Part shown: piece after piece, positions 42,411 through 52,417 of the stretch | How positions within the stretch are numbered: position 1 is the first letter of the stretch | Layout of the letters: every line of letters begins with the position of its first letter | NCBI GenBank assembly: GCA_963835495.1 | Contig: CAWIFQ010000004.1 | Span: forward strand, 1 to 64,000 | Source: Acaudatibacter sp963835495 | Lineage (GTDB): Bacteria > Pseudomonadota > Alphaproteobacteria > Caulobacterales > Caulobacteraceae | Reading direction: 5' to 3' | DNA: 64,000 nucleotides | The notes under the pieces: generated by a model | What the model saw: the letters and a program-made list of their open reading frames with translations, nothing else | What the model was told of the DNA's origin: nothing | The model's database searches: none | Translations under genes and position numbers: made by a program

Positions 42411-43737
42411 ATGGCCATGAACGTCATCGATCGGCGGCTGAACCCCGAGCGGCAAGAGCCTGCCCAACCGGCAGAGGTTCATCCGGCTGGCCAAGGAGAC
42501 GATCAAGGAGGCGGTGGTCCGCTCGATCCGCGAGCGGCGCTGGGCGACGTCGAGAGCAAGGAAGTCGTCTCGATCCCGATGAAGCGGATCGCCGAGCCGC
42601 GGCTGCGCCATGCGCCCCAGGGCGGCGACCGCGAGCAGGTGTTGCCCGGCAACAAGGAGTTCGTGCGCGGCGACACCCTGCCCAAGCCCAAGTCCGGGCC
42701 AGGCGGACAAGGGCTCGCAAGGCGCGCCCGACGGCGAGGGCGAGGACGATTTCCGCTTCACCATCAGCGCCGATGAGTACCTGGACGTGCTCTTCGAGGA
42801 GCTGGAGCTGCCGGACATGGCCAAGGCCCAGCTGAAGGACACCCAGACCATGCGCTGTCACCGCGCGGGCCACAGTCGCCAGCGGCGCGCCGTCCAACCT
42901 CAACCTGGTGCGCACCATGCGCCAGCAGCCTGGCGCGGCGGATCTCGCTCGGCCGGCCGAAGTCGGCCGAGATGGCGGCGCTGGAGGCCGAGATCGCCGC
43001 GCTGGAGGCCGCGCGCCGAGCTGGAGCCGGAGGCGGCGGGCGAAGCTCGTCGAGCTGAAAGCCCGGCTGCGAGGGGCTGAACGCGCGCAAGTCGCGGCGC
43101 ATCGCCTACATCGATCCGGTCGACCTGCGCTACAACCGCTTCGAGGCCGACGCCGCGAGCCCAGCGCCCAGGCGGTGATGTTCTGCCTGATGGACGTCTC
43201 CGGCTCGATGACCGAGGACATGAAGGACCTGGCCAAGCGGTTCTTCCTGCTGCTGCACCTGTTCCTGCGCGCCAGTACGAGCACGTCGACCTGGTGTTCA
43301 TCCGCCACACCTCCGAGGCCAAGGAGGTCGACGAGGAGACCTTCTTCAACAGCCGCGAGAGCGGCGGCACGGTGGTCTCGACCGCGCTGGCGGAGATGCG
43401 CCGCATCGTCGACGAGCGCTATCCGGTGGACGAGTGGAACATCTACGCCGCCCAGGCCTCGGACGGCGACAACTACGCCAGCGACAGCGCCACCTGCGTC
43501 GAGCTGCTGACCGAGGCGGTGCTGCCGATCTGCCAGTACTTCGCCTACGTCGAGGTCTACGACCGCGCGCCAGGCCGAGATCTTCCTGTCCAGCCTGAAC
43601 GTCAGCGAGCTGTGGAAGGACTACGAGACGCGTGGCCGCCGGGCGCGGGCAACTTCGCCATGCGGCGCGTGTTCTCCAAGGCCGACGTGTTCCCGGTGTT
43701 CCGCCAGCTGTTCGCCAAGACCCGGAAGGCCGCCTGA
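42411..43737 (+). CDS. yeaH: DUF444/YeaH VWA-domain protein
   Basis: Partner of PrkA of unknown biochemistry, about 440 residues. It starts MAMNVIDRRLNP, 4 bases after the prkA stop, and runs through RFIRLAKETIKEAVVRSIRE, then FTISADEYLDVLFEELELPD. A von Willebrand A-like fold follows with the metal-site motif FCLMDVSGSMTEDMKDLA and later SGGTVVSTALAEMRRIVDER. A charged, coiled-coil-prone stretch (EMAALEAEIAALEA) lies in the middle. At least seven frame breaks. Also present beside prkA in E. coli (yeaG-yeaH). Confidence 0.9.
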
Positions 43738-43751
43738 AGGAGGTCTCGCGC

Positions 43752-45292
43752 ATGAGCCAGCTGCTGTTCGACACCGGCGAGTGGGACTTCGACACGCTGC
43801 GGCGCACCTACGATGCGATCGAGGAGATCGCCGTCGGCGAGATGGGCCTGGATCCCTACCCGAACCAGATCGAGCTGATCAGCTCCGAGCAGATGCTCGA
43901 CGCCTACTCCTCGATCGGCATGCCGATCTTCTATCACCACTGGTCGTTCGGAAAGCGCTTCGCCCGCGACGAGGAGCATGTACCGCAAGGGCTACACGGG
44001 CCTGGCCTACGAGATCGTCATCAACTCCAACCCCTGCATCTCCTACATCATGGAAGAGAACACCATGACCATGCAGGCGCTGGTCATGGCGCACGCGGCG
44101 TTCGGCCATAACCACTTCTTCAAGAACAACTATCTGTTCCGCGAGCAGACCGACGCCAGCGGCATCCTGGACTACCTGAGCTTCGCCAAGAGCTACGTCG
44201 CCCGCTGCGAGGAGCAGCACGGGATCGCCGCCGTCGAGCGCATCCTGGACGCCGCCCACGCCCTGATGGACCAGGGCGTCAACCGCTACGGCCGCCGCGC
44301 CCGCCCGCGCCTGGCCGAGGAGCAGGCCCGCGCCGAGGCGCGCCAGGCGCACGCGCAGGACAGCTTCAGCGACCTGTGGCGCACCTTGCCGCCGTCGCCG
44401 GCGCGCCAGGCGCGGCGCCGGAGCAAGCCGGCCGGCGCCGTCCGCGCCGGCGCCCTGGGCCTGCCCGAAGAGAACCTGCTCTATTTCCTGGAGAAATTCT
44501 CGCCCAGGCTGAAGGACTGGGAGCGCGAGCTGCTGCGCATCGTGCGCAACATCGCCCAGTATTTCCTGCCCCAGAAGCCAGACCAAGGTGATGAACGAGG
44601 GCTGCGCCACCTACGTCCACTACAAGATCATGAACCGGCTCTACGACCTGGGGCAGATCGGCGAAGGGCGCGATGCTGGAGTTCCTGGCCAGCCACACCG
44701 CGGTGGTGTTCCAGCCCGACTTCGACGATCCGCGCTTCTCCGGGCATCAACCCCTATGCGCTCGGCTTCGAGATGATGTGCGACATCGAGCGCATCGCCA
44801 CCGAGCCCACCGAGGAGGACCGCGCCTGATGCCCGAGATCGCCGGCTGCGGCGATGCATGGGCGTCGCTGAAGACACGCCTGGGCCAACTTCCGCGACGA
44901 CAGCTTCATCGCCCAGTACCTGAGCCCGCACCTGATGCGCAAGATGCGCTGTTCAAGCTGGCCGACCGCGCCGCCGCGTCGAACTACAGGGTGGCCGCCA
45001 TCCACGACGAGCGCGGCTATCGCGGACGTGCGGCGGGCGCTGGCGCAGGCAGTACGATCCCGGCCTGCTGGACCCCAACATCCAGGTGACCGGCGCCGAC
45101 CTGGCGGGCGACCGGCGCCTGGTGCTGACCCATCGCCTGAACAACGAGATGCCCCTGGCCGAACGGGACGCCAAGGCGGTGCTGGCCTATGTCAACGACC
45201 TCTGGGGCTTCGACGTGGAACTGCGCGGCCTCGGCGCCGACGGCGCCGAGAGCTATCGCTACGAGGACGGCCCGACGCCTGTCGCCGCCTGA
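43752..45292 (+). CDS. spoVR: SpoVR/YcgB family protein
   Basis: Family needed for spore cortex in Bacillus but common in non-sporulating bacteria with PrkA and DUF444, where the three behave as one stress unit. About 512 codons. A strong AAGGAGGT lies 8 bases before the ATG at 43752 (MSQLLFDTGEWDFDTLRRTY). Conserved motifs are YPNQIELISSEQMLDAYSSI, NPCISYIMEENTMTMQAL, HAAFGHNHFFKNNYLF, KVMNEGCATYVHYKIMNRLY and the C-terminal THRLNNEMPLAERDAK. An apparent TGA at 44827 is a missing base: the family reads EDRAWMPEIAG there. Frame breaks also near 43976, 44582, 44668, 44745 and several at 44880-45060. Confidence 0.92.
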
Positions 45293-45409
45293 TCGGCTGC
45301 CCAATCTGCAGGCGCCCACACGCATCTCCAGGGGCGCAAGCGGAACCGATGGGGCGCGCCATGATTTAGCACCTAGGAAGGACGAGGCTCATCCGGGAAG
45401 GAGCGCTTC

Positions 45410-45688
45410 ATGGCCCTCGACCACATCCGCCACGAGGTCGTCCTCGCGCTCGCCCAGACCAAGGACCTCATCCGCGAAGCCGCCATGATGGTGCGGCGGG
45501 GCGACGACGCCGAGCGGGTGGACGCGGCCGGAGAGCTGGATTTCCTCCAGCGCCAAAAGCTGATGCTGGAACGCCGCCTCCTCGAGGTGGACCGACGCCT
45601 CGCCGAGCCGGAGACGCCGTTCCGCTGGTTCCGCCAGGAGTGGTTCAACCTGATGCTGCACTTCGAGAGCTGGATCGCCCACGGCTGA
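45410..45688 (+). CDS. Small uncharacterised coiled-coil protein
   Basis: 92 residues, intact, family not recognised. The sequence from residue 8 to 70 is predicted helical and charged (LALAQTKDLIREAAMMVRRG; DFLQRQKLMLERRLLEVDRR), which suggests a coiled coil, with an aromatic tail FRWFRQEWFNLMLHFESW. GGAAGGAG lies 8 bases before the ATG at 45410, supporting the start. It follows spoVR by 117 bases and could be its own transcript or the end of that unit. Confidence 0.65.
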   Translation: MALDHIRHEVVLALAQTKDLIREAAMMVRRGDDAERVDAAGELDFLQRQKLMLERRLLEVDRRLAEPETPFRWFRQEWFNLMLHFESWIAHG

Positions 45689-45728
45689 GGGTTAGGACCG
45701 CCGTCGAGAACCTCACCGTCCCTTCTCC

Positions 45729-45865
45729 CGTCATGGCCGGGCGTAAGTCCCGGCCACCCAGGCCCACGCTGTGGGACGGGCTCGGTGCGCGGCCGGTGGC
45801 CGCTAGGTGTGGCGCGCATCGAGGTTGAGCGCATGGGTCGCCGGGACTTGCGCCCGGCAATGACG
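45729..45865. repeat. Long inverted repeat between two genes
   Basis: Arms of 26 bases at 45729-45754 and 45840-45865 are inverted copies with two mismatches, sharing GTCAT-GCCGGGCG-AAGTCCCGGC, separated by 85 bases that hold smaller palindromes (GTGGCCGGGT-like and GCGGCCGGTGGCCGC). The core resembles the GCCGGGCTTGTCCCGG repeats of the left part, a motif type shared by many alphaproteobacteria. Confidence 0.82.
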
Positions 45866-45938
45866 GATCAAGCGGCAGCGAAACGTTGGTGACTCGGCGC
45901 AAGCCCGCTTAGATAGGCGGGAGAGCGAGGCCAGCGAG

Positions 45939-46418
45939 ATGTCCGAAACGTCAGTTCCGAGCGACGGGTGGAAGCACACCGGCGTCAGGGTGATCCCGGC
46001 CGGGCAGCTGGACACCAACACGCCGCAGACCCCCGGCATGAACCGCGCGGCGGCGATCAACCTCGCCCGCGTCGGGGCGCAGAAGCTGTGGGCCGGCACG
46101 GTCAGCATCCACGCCGGCGCCAAGACCGGCGCCCACCACCACGGAGCGCTGGAGAGCGTCATCTACGTGATCCGGGGCAAGGCGCGCATGCGCTGGGGCG
46201 AGCGCCTGGAGTTCACCGCCGAGGCCGGCCCCGGCGACTTCATCTACGTGCCGCCCTACGTGCCGCACCAGGAGATCAACGCCTCGGAGGGCGAGACGCT
46301 GGAGTGCGTGCTGGTGCGCAGCGACAACGAGGCGGTGGTGGTGAACCTGGAGATCGCCGCGGCCGAGCGCACGGAGACGGTGGCCTGGGTCGACCCCATC
46401 CATCGCCCGCCGGGCTGA
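45939..46418 (+). CDS. Cupin-domain protein
   Basis: Small beta-barrel protein of 159 residues, intact. Metal-ligand motif GAHHHGALESVIYVIRGKAR (first cupin motif with histidines and glutamate) and the second motif PGDFIYVPPYVPHQEIN are present. Such stand-alone cupins can be isomerases, dioxygenases or binding proteins; the substrate is not evident. The stop lies 12 bases before the cation exporter, so the two are probably cotranscribed. Confidence 0.82.
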   Translation: MSETSVPSDGWKHTGVRVIPAGQLDTNTPQTPGMNRAAAINLARVGAQKLWAGTVSIHAGAKTGAHHHGALESVIYVIRGKARMRWGERLEFTAEAGPGDFIYVPPYVPHQEINASEGETLECVLVRSDNEAVVVNLEIAAAERTETVAWVDPIHRPPG

Positions 46419-46430
46419 CCTGTACGCCGG

Positions 46431-47405
46431 ATGACCCACAACGATCTCCCTGACGCGCACGTCCACGGCGACGACCATGGCCATGCTCACGGCGGCCATC
46501 ATCACGACCACGGACACGACCACGCGCCGGCCTCGTTCGGCCTGGCCTTCGCCGTCGGGATCGCCCTCAACACCCTCTACGTAGCGGCCGAAGCCGCCTA
46601 CGGCGTCATCGCCAACTCGCTGGCGCTGCTGGCCGACGCCGGCCACAACTTCGGCGACGTGCTGGGGCTCGGCGTCGCCTGGTTCGCCTCCTGGCTGGGC
46701 GGCAGGGCCCCGAGCGGCCGGTTCACCTACGGGCTGCGCGGCTCGTCGATCCTGGCGGCGCTCAGCAACGCGGTGGTGCTGCTGGTGGTCACCGGCGGCA
46801 TCGCCTGGGAAGCCATCCTGCGGTTCCAGACGCCTGAACACGCCGCCGGCGTCACCATCATGGTCGTGGCGGCGGTCGGGGTGGTGATCAACGCCGCCAC
46901 GGCGCTGATGTTCATGTCCGGCCGCAAGAGCGATCTCAACATCCGCGGCGCCTTCACCCACATGGCCTCCGACGCGCTGGTGGCGCTCGGCGTGGTGGTC
47001 ACCGGCGGCCTGATCCTCGTCACCCACTGGCAATGGCTCGACCCGGCCATCAGCCTGGTGATCAGCGCCGTCATCGTCTGGGGCACCTGGTCGCTGCTGC
47101 GCGAATCGCTGGGCCTGGCGCTGGCGGGCGTTCCGGCCGGCGTCGACCTGGCCGCGGTCGAGCGCTACCTCGCCGGGTTGCCGGGCGTGGTCGAAGTGCA
47201 CGACCTGCATGTCTGGGGCATGAGCACCACCGAGACGGCGCTGACCGCCCACCTGGTCAAGCCGGACGCGCCGGCCGACGATGCGCTGCTGCAGCGCGCC
47301 TGCGCCGAGATCCAGGCGCGCTTTTCCATCGGCCACGCGACCTTGCAGTTCGAGACCGGCAGCGAGGCCCACCCCTGCCCGCTGGCCTCCAGCGCCAGCG
47401 TCTGA
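46431..47405 (+). CDS. Cation diffusion facilitator, zinc exporter type
   Basis: Inner-membrane proton-driven exporter of zinc or similar divalent metals, 324 residues, intact. A histidine-rich cytoplasmic N-terminus (HVHGDDHGHAHGGHHHDHGH) precedes six membrane helices. The transport site is formed by helix II (LLADAGHNFGDVLGL) and helix V (HMASDALVALG), the H-x3-D pattern of zinc-selective members such as CzcD/ZitB. The C-terminal cytoplasmic domain contains VVEVHDLHVWGMSTTETALT. It starts 12 bases after the cupin gene. Confidence 0.93.
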   Translation: MTHNDLPDAHVHGDDHGHAHGGHHHDHGHDHAPASFGLAFAVGIALNTLYVAAEAAYGVIANSLALLADAGHNFGDVLGLGVAWFASWLGGRAPSGRFTYGLRGSSILAALSNAVVLLVVTGGIAWEAILRFQTPEHAAGVTIMVVAAVGVVINAATALMFMSGRKSDLNIRGAFTHMASDALVALGVVVTGGLILVTHWQWLDPAISLVISAVIVWGTWSLLRESLGLALAGVPAGVDLAAVERYLAGLPGVVEVHDLHVWGMSTTETALTAHLVKPDAPADDALLQRACAEIQARFSIGHATLQFETGSEAHPCPLASSASV

Positions 47406-47409
47406 GCAA

Positions 47410-47998
47410 CTAGCGGCGCGCCGGCCTCAGCATCGGAACGAGCGGCGGGAAGTCGCCGGGCTGGATGACGCCCATCACCTCGAACCCGTGCCGTTCGTAG
47501 AGCGGCACGTTCTTCATGTTGGAGCTCTCGAGATAGGCGACCGCGTGCTCATCGTCGACACGGCTCAACGTATGCTTCAGCAGCGCCGACCCCAGGCCCC
47601 TGCCCTGCCGCGCCGGGTCGACGCCGAGCATCGAGAGGTACCAGTGCGGCGTCTTGGGATGATACTGCTGCATCTCGCCGGCGACCTCGCCGACCACCGC
47701 CTGCCGCTCCGGCGAGACGGTCTCCTCGATGAGCGCGGCGAGCGCCTCGCTGTCCGAACTCGACGCCCGGCGGCAGCCACAGCGCCGCGGCGTCCTGGCC
47801 CTCGGTGATGAAGCCGCCGCCCCGATCCAGCGCCTGCCCGCCCATTCCCAGGGCCAGACGCCGATAGCCGCGCAGGAAGTCCGCCGGCTTCGGCCAGATG
47901 TACCGCGCGCACGGATCGGCGGAGAACGCCAGCACCAGGACATCGAGCAAGACGTCACGCTCGGACGCCTCGGCCGTGTGGATGGCAGCCTCGCCCAT
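47410..47998 (-). CDS. GNAT-family acetyltransferase
   Basis: About 195 residues. The acetyl-CoA loop is LGVDPARQGRGLGSALLKHT and the C-terminal strand reads LYERHGFEVMGVIQPGDFP. The ATG at 47998 (MGEAAIHTAEASERD) has GAAGGAG 6 bases before it. One frame break near 47760. The pattern WYLSMLGVDPARQGRGLGS is typical of an uncharacterised GNAT subgroup. Convergent with the cation exporter, 4 bases apart. Confidence 0.82.
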
Positions 47999-48101
47999 GA
48001 TGGCTCCTTCGAGCCGCCTCGCCGCGGCCCAGCCCACTGTCTAGCGAACCGGCGCGGCGCGGGCGAGCCGGCAACCACCCCAGCGGCGTTCAATCGACGC
48101 C

Positions 48102-48692
48102 CTAGTCCGGCTTTCCGGCGTCCTTGGGCTTCGGCGGCGGCGCGATCTCCACCCACTGGTAGCCGGCGGGCGAGGGCTTGAGCAGCCAGATGCGCCGGCC
48201 GCGCTGGGCGACGGCGACGACGTCGGGCCCGCTCGCGGGGGTGACGACGAGCTTCTCAGGGTCCGCCGCGCGCGAGGACCAGATGCTGAGCGCGCCGAAG
48301 CCGACGAAGACCAGCATGCCGATCCGGAAGCACCAGACGAGGCCGGCGAAGAGCCAGTCGTTGAGGGCCTGGCGCTCGACCACCGCATGATCGTCCTTGG
48401 CCGCGCCGCCTTCGCGCAGGCTGGCGTAGTAGTACGAGCTCCAGAGGTAGGAGATGCCGAAGGCCCCGGCCGCCAGCAGCAGCAGCGCCGAAGCGCCGAA
48501 GGTCCAGAAGGTCCAGTCGGAGCGGGCGTCCTTCAGCGCGCCCATGCCGAAGGTGAGCACCCCGGCGATGATGGCGAGCAGCCACTTGGCGCCGTCGACG
48601 TACCACTCGAACGACTTGGGGATGGTCACCGGCGCGCTCGGCGGCGGCGTCTTGCGGGGCGCGAGGCGGCCGATCAGGCCGGGCTTGGCCAT
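48102..48692 (-). CDS. Uncharacterised membrane protein
   Basis: 196 residues, intact, family not recognised. Three hydrophobic segments: WLLAIIAGVLTFGMGAL (about 36-52), FGASALLLLAAGAFGISYLW (about 65-84) and WLFAGLVWCFRIGMLVFVGF (about 113-132). A Pro-rich N-terminus and a C-terminal soluble domain (LVVTPASGPDVVAVAQRGRR; GYQWVEIAPPPKPKD) flank them. It lies 6 bases after a second uncharacterised gene on the same strand, so they likely form a pair. Confidence 0.65.
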   Translation of the reverse strand: MAKPGLIGRLAPRKTPPPSAPVTIPKSFEWYVDGAKWLLAIIAGVLTFGMGALKDARSDWTFWTFGASALLLLAAGAFGISYLWSSYYYASLREGGAAKDDHAVVERQALNDWLFAGLVWCFRIGMLVFVGFGALSIWSSRAADPEKLVVTPASGPDVVAVAQRGRRIWLLKPSPAGYQWVEIAPPPKPKDAGKPD

Positions 48693-48698
48693 CGCCCT

Positions 48699-49049
48699 TC
48701 AGAAGCCCGGATGGTTGGGTTTCAGCGCGATCAGTCCCCTCGCCGACTCCTCGGTGAGCACCGGGTAGGACTGGAAGCGCGGCGAAAAGCCGAACTCGGG
48801 CGTCTTGGTCTGGCTGAGCATCTGGTTTCGCGCCGCCTCGGCGTGGGCGTCCATGTGCGTGAGCAGTGTGTCCTGCTGCAGCTCGACCGGGGCGACGGCC
48901 GGCGCCCTGTGGGGCCCGCGCAGGCCATCAGCGAAGTGCTGGACCAGCAGCGCCAGCGAGGCGTTGGTGATCAGGAACGGCGGGCCCACGCCGTCGCCGA
49001 GGAACTTCAGCATCGCGCCTGACAAGAGGTCGATCTCGCGTTCGGTCAT
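48699..49049 (-). CDS. Uncharacterised small protein
   Basis: 116 residues, intact, family not recognised, no membrane segment or signal. It starts MTEREIDLLSGAMLKFLGDG and contains LITNASLALLVQHFADGLRG; the C-terminal half is rich in Gln, Pro and Thr. The 6-base spacing to the membrane protein downstream suggests cotranslation. The stop of lpxB lies 66 bases upstream of its start. Confidence 0.6.
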   Translation of the reverse strand: MTEREIDLLSGAMLKFLGDGVGPPFLITNASLALLVQHFADGLRGPHRAPAVAPVELQQDTLLTHMDAHAEAARNQMLSQTKTPEFGFSPRFQSYPVLTEESARGLIALKPNHPGF

Positions 49050-49115
49050 CGTTCGCCTCGCTCGCTCCCGCCATCAGCGATTGCATCGCAAGGCGTCGGG
49101 ACGGTCAAGCCAACC

Positions 49116-50287
49116 TCAGCGGCCCAGCACCTTCAGCACCGCTTCGGCGGCGCGCTCAGACGGATCGGGACCGCCGCGGCCCATCTTCACCAGCGCGGCG
49201 TTCTGGGCCGCGATCTGGGCGGCCCGGCGCGCCGGATCGTCGAGGAGCGGCGCGACGGCCGCGGCGATATCGGGACCCGTGCAGCGCTGCTGCACCAGCT
49301 CGGGCGCGACGAAGTCGCCGGCGGCGATGTTGATCAGGGTGATGTAGCGCGTGCGGATCAGGAACCGGGCGATGAAGTGGGTGAGGTGATCGAGCCTGGT
49401 AGGCGACCACCATCGGGCAGCCGGCCATGGCCAGTTCGGTCGTGACCGTGCCGCTGCAGGCGATCGCCGCGCGTGGCCGCGGCCATGGCGTCGAGCTTGG
49501 CGGCCTCGCCTTCGACCACATGCGCGCGGTGCGGCCAGCCGGCGACGCGCGCCTTGACCTCGTCAGCCACCGTGTCCGCCGCCGCGATCACCAGATGCAG
49601 GTCCGGGCGTGTGGCCTTCAGGGCCATGGCGGCCGCCTCGAAGGGCGGCAGCATGCGCTCGATCTCGCGCGGCCGGCTGCCTGGCAGGATGAGCAGGATC
49701 GGATCGTCCGGTCGCGGCGCCGATCTGCCGGCGCAGGCGCTCGCGGGTCGGCGCCGGAGGTGTCCCAGGTGAGCACCGGATTGCCGACGAAGGTGGTGGC
49801 CAGGCCCTCGCGCCTCGAAATAGGGCGCATCGAAGCTGTGGATGGTGAGCAGGTGGTCGACGGCCCGCGCCAGCGAGCCCGCCCGGCCCGGCCGCATCGC
49901 CCAGACCTGCGGGCCGACGTACTTGACCAGCGTCAGTGCCGGCGCGAGCCGCTTGCAGGCGCTCGGCGACGCGGATGGTGAAGCCCCAGGAGTTGATCAG
50001 CACCACCGACGTCGGGCTTCTCGGCCAACGCCAGCTGCACGGTCTCGTCGATGCGCTTCAGGATGCGCGGCGCCGGCCGAGAGGATCTCGACCAGCCCGA
50101 CGATGGCGAGGCTCGGCGATGTCGAAGGGGCTTTCGATCCCCTCGGCCGCCATCTTCGGCCCGCCGACGCCCGACCAGGGTCAGGTCCTCGCCCAGCCGA
50201 CGCCTTCAGCGCCCGCGCCAGCCCCGCGCCCAGCGCGTCGCCGGAGGCCTCGCAGGCCACCAGCATCACCTTCAGCGGCGCGCTCAC
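49116..50287 (-). CDS. lpxB: Lipid-A-disaccharide synthase
   Basis: Inner-membrane-associated glycosyltransferase joining UDP-diacylglucosamine and lipid X. GTG start at 50287 overlaps the lpxI stop (GTGA). Readable blocks: VMLVACEASGDALGAGLARA, VVLINSWGFTIRVAERLQ, VKYVGPQVWAMRPGRA, ATTFVGNPVL and the tail LVKMGRGGPDPSERAA. Frame breaks at about 50190, 50160, 50110, 50075, 50005, 49950, 49815, 49750, 49720, 49480 and 49400. The span is about 390 codons, normal for the family. Confidence 0.9.
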
Positions 50288-51133
50288 GCGCCCTCGCCCG
50301 ACCCGGGGACGCCGACGACGAAGAGCCCGAGCTCGTCGGCCAGTTCCACGAAGGCGTCGCGGTCGAGCACCAGCACCTTGCCGGCCTCGCCGGCGATGCC
50401 CGGCCAGGCCCGCCCGCGCGGCCCGCTGCAGGGTGCCGACGCCGATGGTGGGCAGGTCGACGCGGGTCTCCTGGATCGGTTTGGGGGCCTTGGCCAGGAC
50501 GCCGATCGGCCGCTCTGGCGAGCCGCGGACGGCCTCCGGCAGCTCGGCGACACGCCGCAGCATGGCGTCGGTGCCTTCCTGCGCCTCGACGGCCAGCACC
50601 AGCCCGCGGCAGACCACGGCGCCCTGGCCGATGTCGAGCCGCCCGATGGCCCGGGCGACCTCCATGGCGCTGCGCGATGTCGGCCAGGTGCTCCGGCCGC
50701 GGCCGGATGGCGGCCCAGCGGACCCGGCGGCAAGGTCAGGTCGCCCATCACCTCGTGCGCGCCTTCGGCGACGAAGCCTTCCTTCTCGAACACGCCCATC
50801 ATGAAGCGCAGCAGCGCGTCGTCGCCCTGGCGCGCGGCCATGATCACGCCCGGCAGGGCCAGCAGGCCGCGCAGGTCCGGGCGCACGGTGGCGAAGTCCG
50901 GGCGCGAGACGAGGCCCGCGAAGCACACCGCCTCGCAGCCGGCCTTCTTGAGCAGCCGGATGCCGCGGCCGAGCTCGGCCAAGGCGCGCCTCGTCGCCGG
51001 GGAAGTCGGCCAGCGCCGGATCGGCGAAGCCCTTGAGCCGGAGCACAAAGAACGGCCGGCCGGCTTCCTGGCAGTGGGTGGCGAGGCTGACCGGCAGGGC
51101 CCCGCCGCCGGCGATCAGGCCGAGCTTCTTCAT
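50284..51133 (-). CDS. lpxI: UDP-2,3-diacylglucosamine diphosphatase LpxI
   Basis: Alphaproteobacterial alternative to LpxH; cleaves UDP-2,3-diacylglucosamine to lipid X. About 283 residues. The N-terminal domain starts MKKLGLIAGGGALPVSLATH and the C-terminal DUF1009 domain holds GAVVCRGLVLAVEAQEGTDA followed by AMLRRVAELPEA. Further blocks are LPTIGVGTLQ and GKVLVLDRDAFVELADELGL. The start at 51133 is 12 bases after the lpxA stop. Frame breaks near 50985, 50720, 50685 and 50420. Confidence 0.9.
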
Positions 51134-51144
51134 CGCCCCCGCGC

Positions 51145-51942
51145 TCAGAGCTCCCGCGCCGGCATGGTGATCGGCCGGCCCTCCTCGGCGCGGATGAAGT
51201 CGATGATCTCCATCACCTCGGGCGAGCCGGCGTAGGCGGCCGCCGTGTCGTCGACGCGCTCCTGGAACGTGCCCTCCTCGGCGAACAGCAGCCGGTAGGC
51301 GGCGCGCAGGGTGTTGACGGTCTCGCGGGAGAAGCCGCGGCGCTTCAGGCCGACGAGGTTCAGCCCCTCCAGGTGGGCGTGGTTGCCCCAGACGCTGGCG
51401 AACGGGATGACGTCGTGGTTGACCCCGGCCATGCCGCCGATGAAGGCGTGGCGACCGATGCGGCATGTACTGGGCCACGGCCGAGAGCCCGCCCAGGATG
51501 ACGTAGTCCTCCAGCGTCACATGGCCGCCGATGGTGGCGGCGTTGGTCATCACCACGTGGTCGCCGACGATGCAGTCGTGGGCCACGTGCGCGCCGACGT
51601 AGAAGAGGCCGTCCGACCCCACCGTGGTGACGCCCCGGCCGATGGCGGTGCCGGCGTGCATGGTGACCTGCTCGCGGATCAGGTTGCGGGCGCCGACGAC
51701 CAGCCGCGTCGGCTCGCCCTGGTGGGCGGCGTGCTGCGGCGCGGCGCCCAGGCTGGCGAAGGGATAGATCTCGCAGTCGTCGCCGATCTCGGTGTGGCCC
51801 TCGATCACCACGTGCGAGCGCAGGCGCGTCCGCGCGCCCAGCTTCACGTCGGCGCCGACGATGCAGTAGGGCCCGATCTCCACGTCCTCGCCCAGCTGTC
51901 GCGCCCGCTGCGACGATCGCGGTCGGCGTGGATCGCGGTCAC
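51145..51942 (-). CDS. lpxA: UDP-N-acetylglucosamine O-acyltransferase
   Basis: First acylation of lipid A synthesis; trimeric left-handed beta-helix. GTG start at 51942, overlapping the fabZ stop (GTGA), giving MTAIHAD. Hexapeptide repeats such as VEIGPYCIVGADVKLGARTR are followed by the catalytic-histidine block IREQVTMHAGTA and VGAHVAHDCIVGDHVVMTN. The C-terminal helical part reads LNLVGLKRRGFSRETVNTLR. Frame breaks near 51915-51900 and 51465. About 266 codons, normal. Confidence 0.93.
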
Positions 51943-52417
51943 TTGGGGGTCTCGACCACCATGGCGGCGAACTCGGCCTCGGCGGCGAGCTTGTCGCCGA
52001 CCAGGCCGCGGCCGCGGAACTTCACCACATCGCCCCGCGCCCGCATCACCTCGACCTGCAGCTTCAGGACGTCGCCCGGCCGCACCGGATTGCGGAAGCG
52101 GCAGTTGTCGACCGACATGAAGAGGATGATCTTGCCGTCCGGTGCGACGTCCCAGGACTTGGACATCAGCAGCCCGCCGGTCTGGGCCATGGCCTCGACG
52201 ATCAGCACGCCCGGCATCACCGGCGCGCCGGGGAAATGGCCGACGAAGAACGGCTCGTTCATGGTCACGCACTTGATGCCGACCAGCGACTGGTGGGCTG
52301 GAAGTCCTCGGCCCGGTCGACGAGCAGGAACGGCGGCCGATGCGGCAGGCGGCGCAGGATCTCCTGGATGTCGATGTCGCCGGGCGCTGACGCCTGCCGG
52401 CGGCCCTTCATGCTCAT
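51939..52417 (-). CDS. fabZ: 3-hydroxyacyl-ACP dehydratase FabZ
   Basis: Hot-dog-fold dehydratase for fatty acid synthesis, supplying acyl chains in competition with lipid A synthesis. About 159 residues. ATG at 52417 (MSMKGRRQASAPGDIDIQEI). The catalytic histidine and glutamate lie in VGHFPGAPVMPGVLIVEAMAQ, preceded by LPHRPPFLLVDRAEDF. One frame break near 52305. Starts inside the lpxD stop (ATGA) and stops inside the lpxA start, so translation of the three is coupled. Confidence 0.94.

Noticed and set aside
44830..45292. A separate small gene after spoVR
   Set aside because: The apparent TGA at 44827 comes from one missing base. The following residues continue the SpoVR family sequence in order.
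45729..45865. Inverted repeat as an insertion sequence end pair
   Set aside because: Only 85 bases lie between the arms and there is no transposase or target duplication. The core matches dispersed alphaproteobacterial intergenic palindromes.
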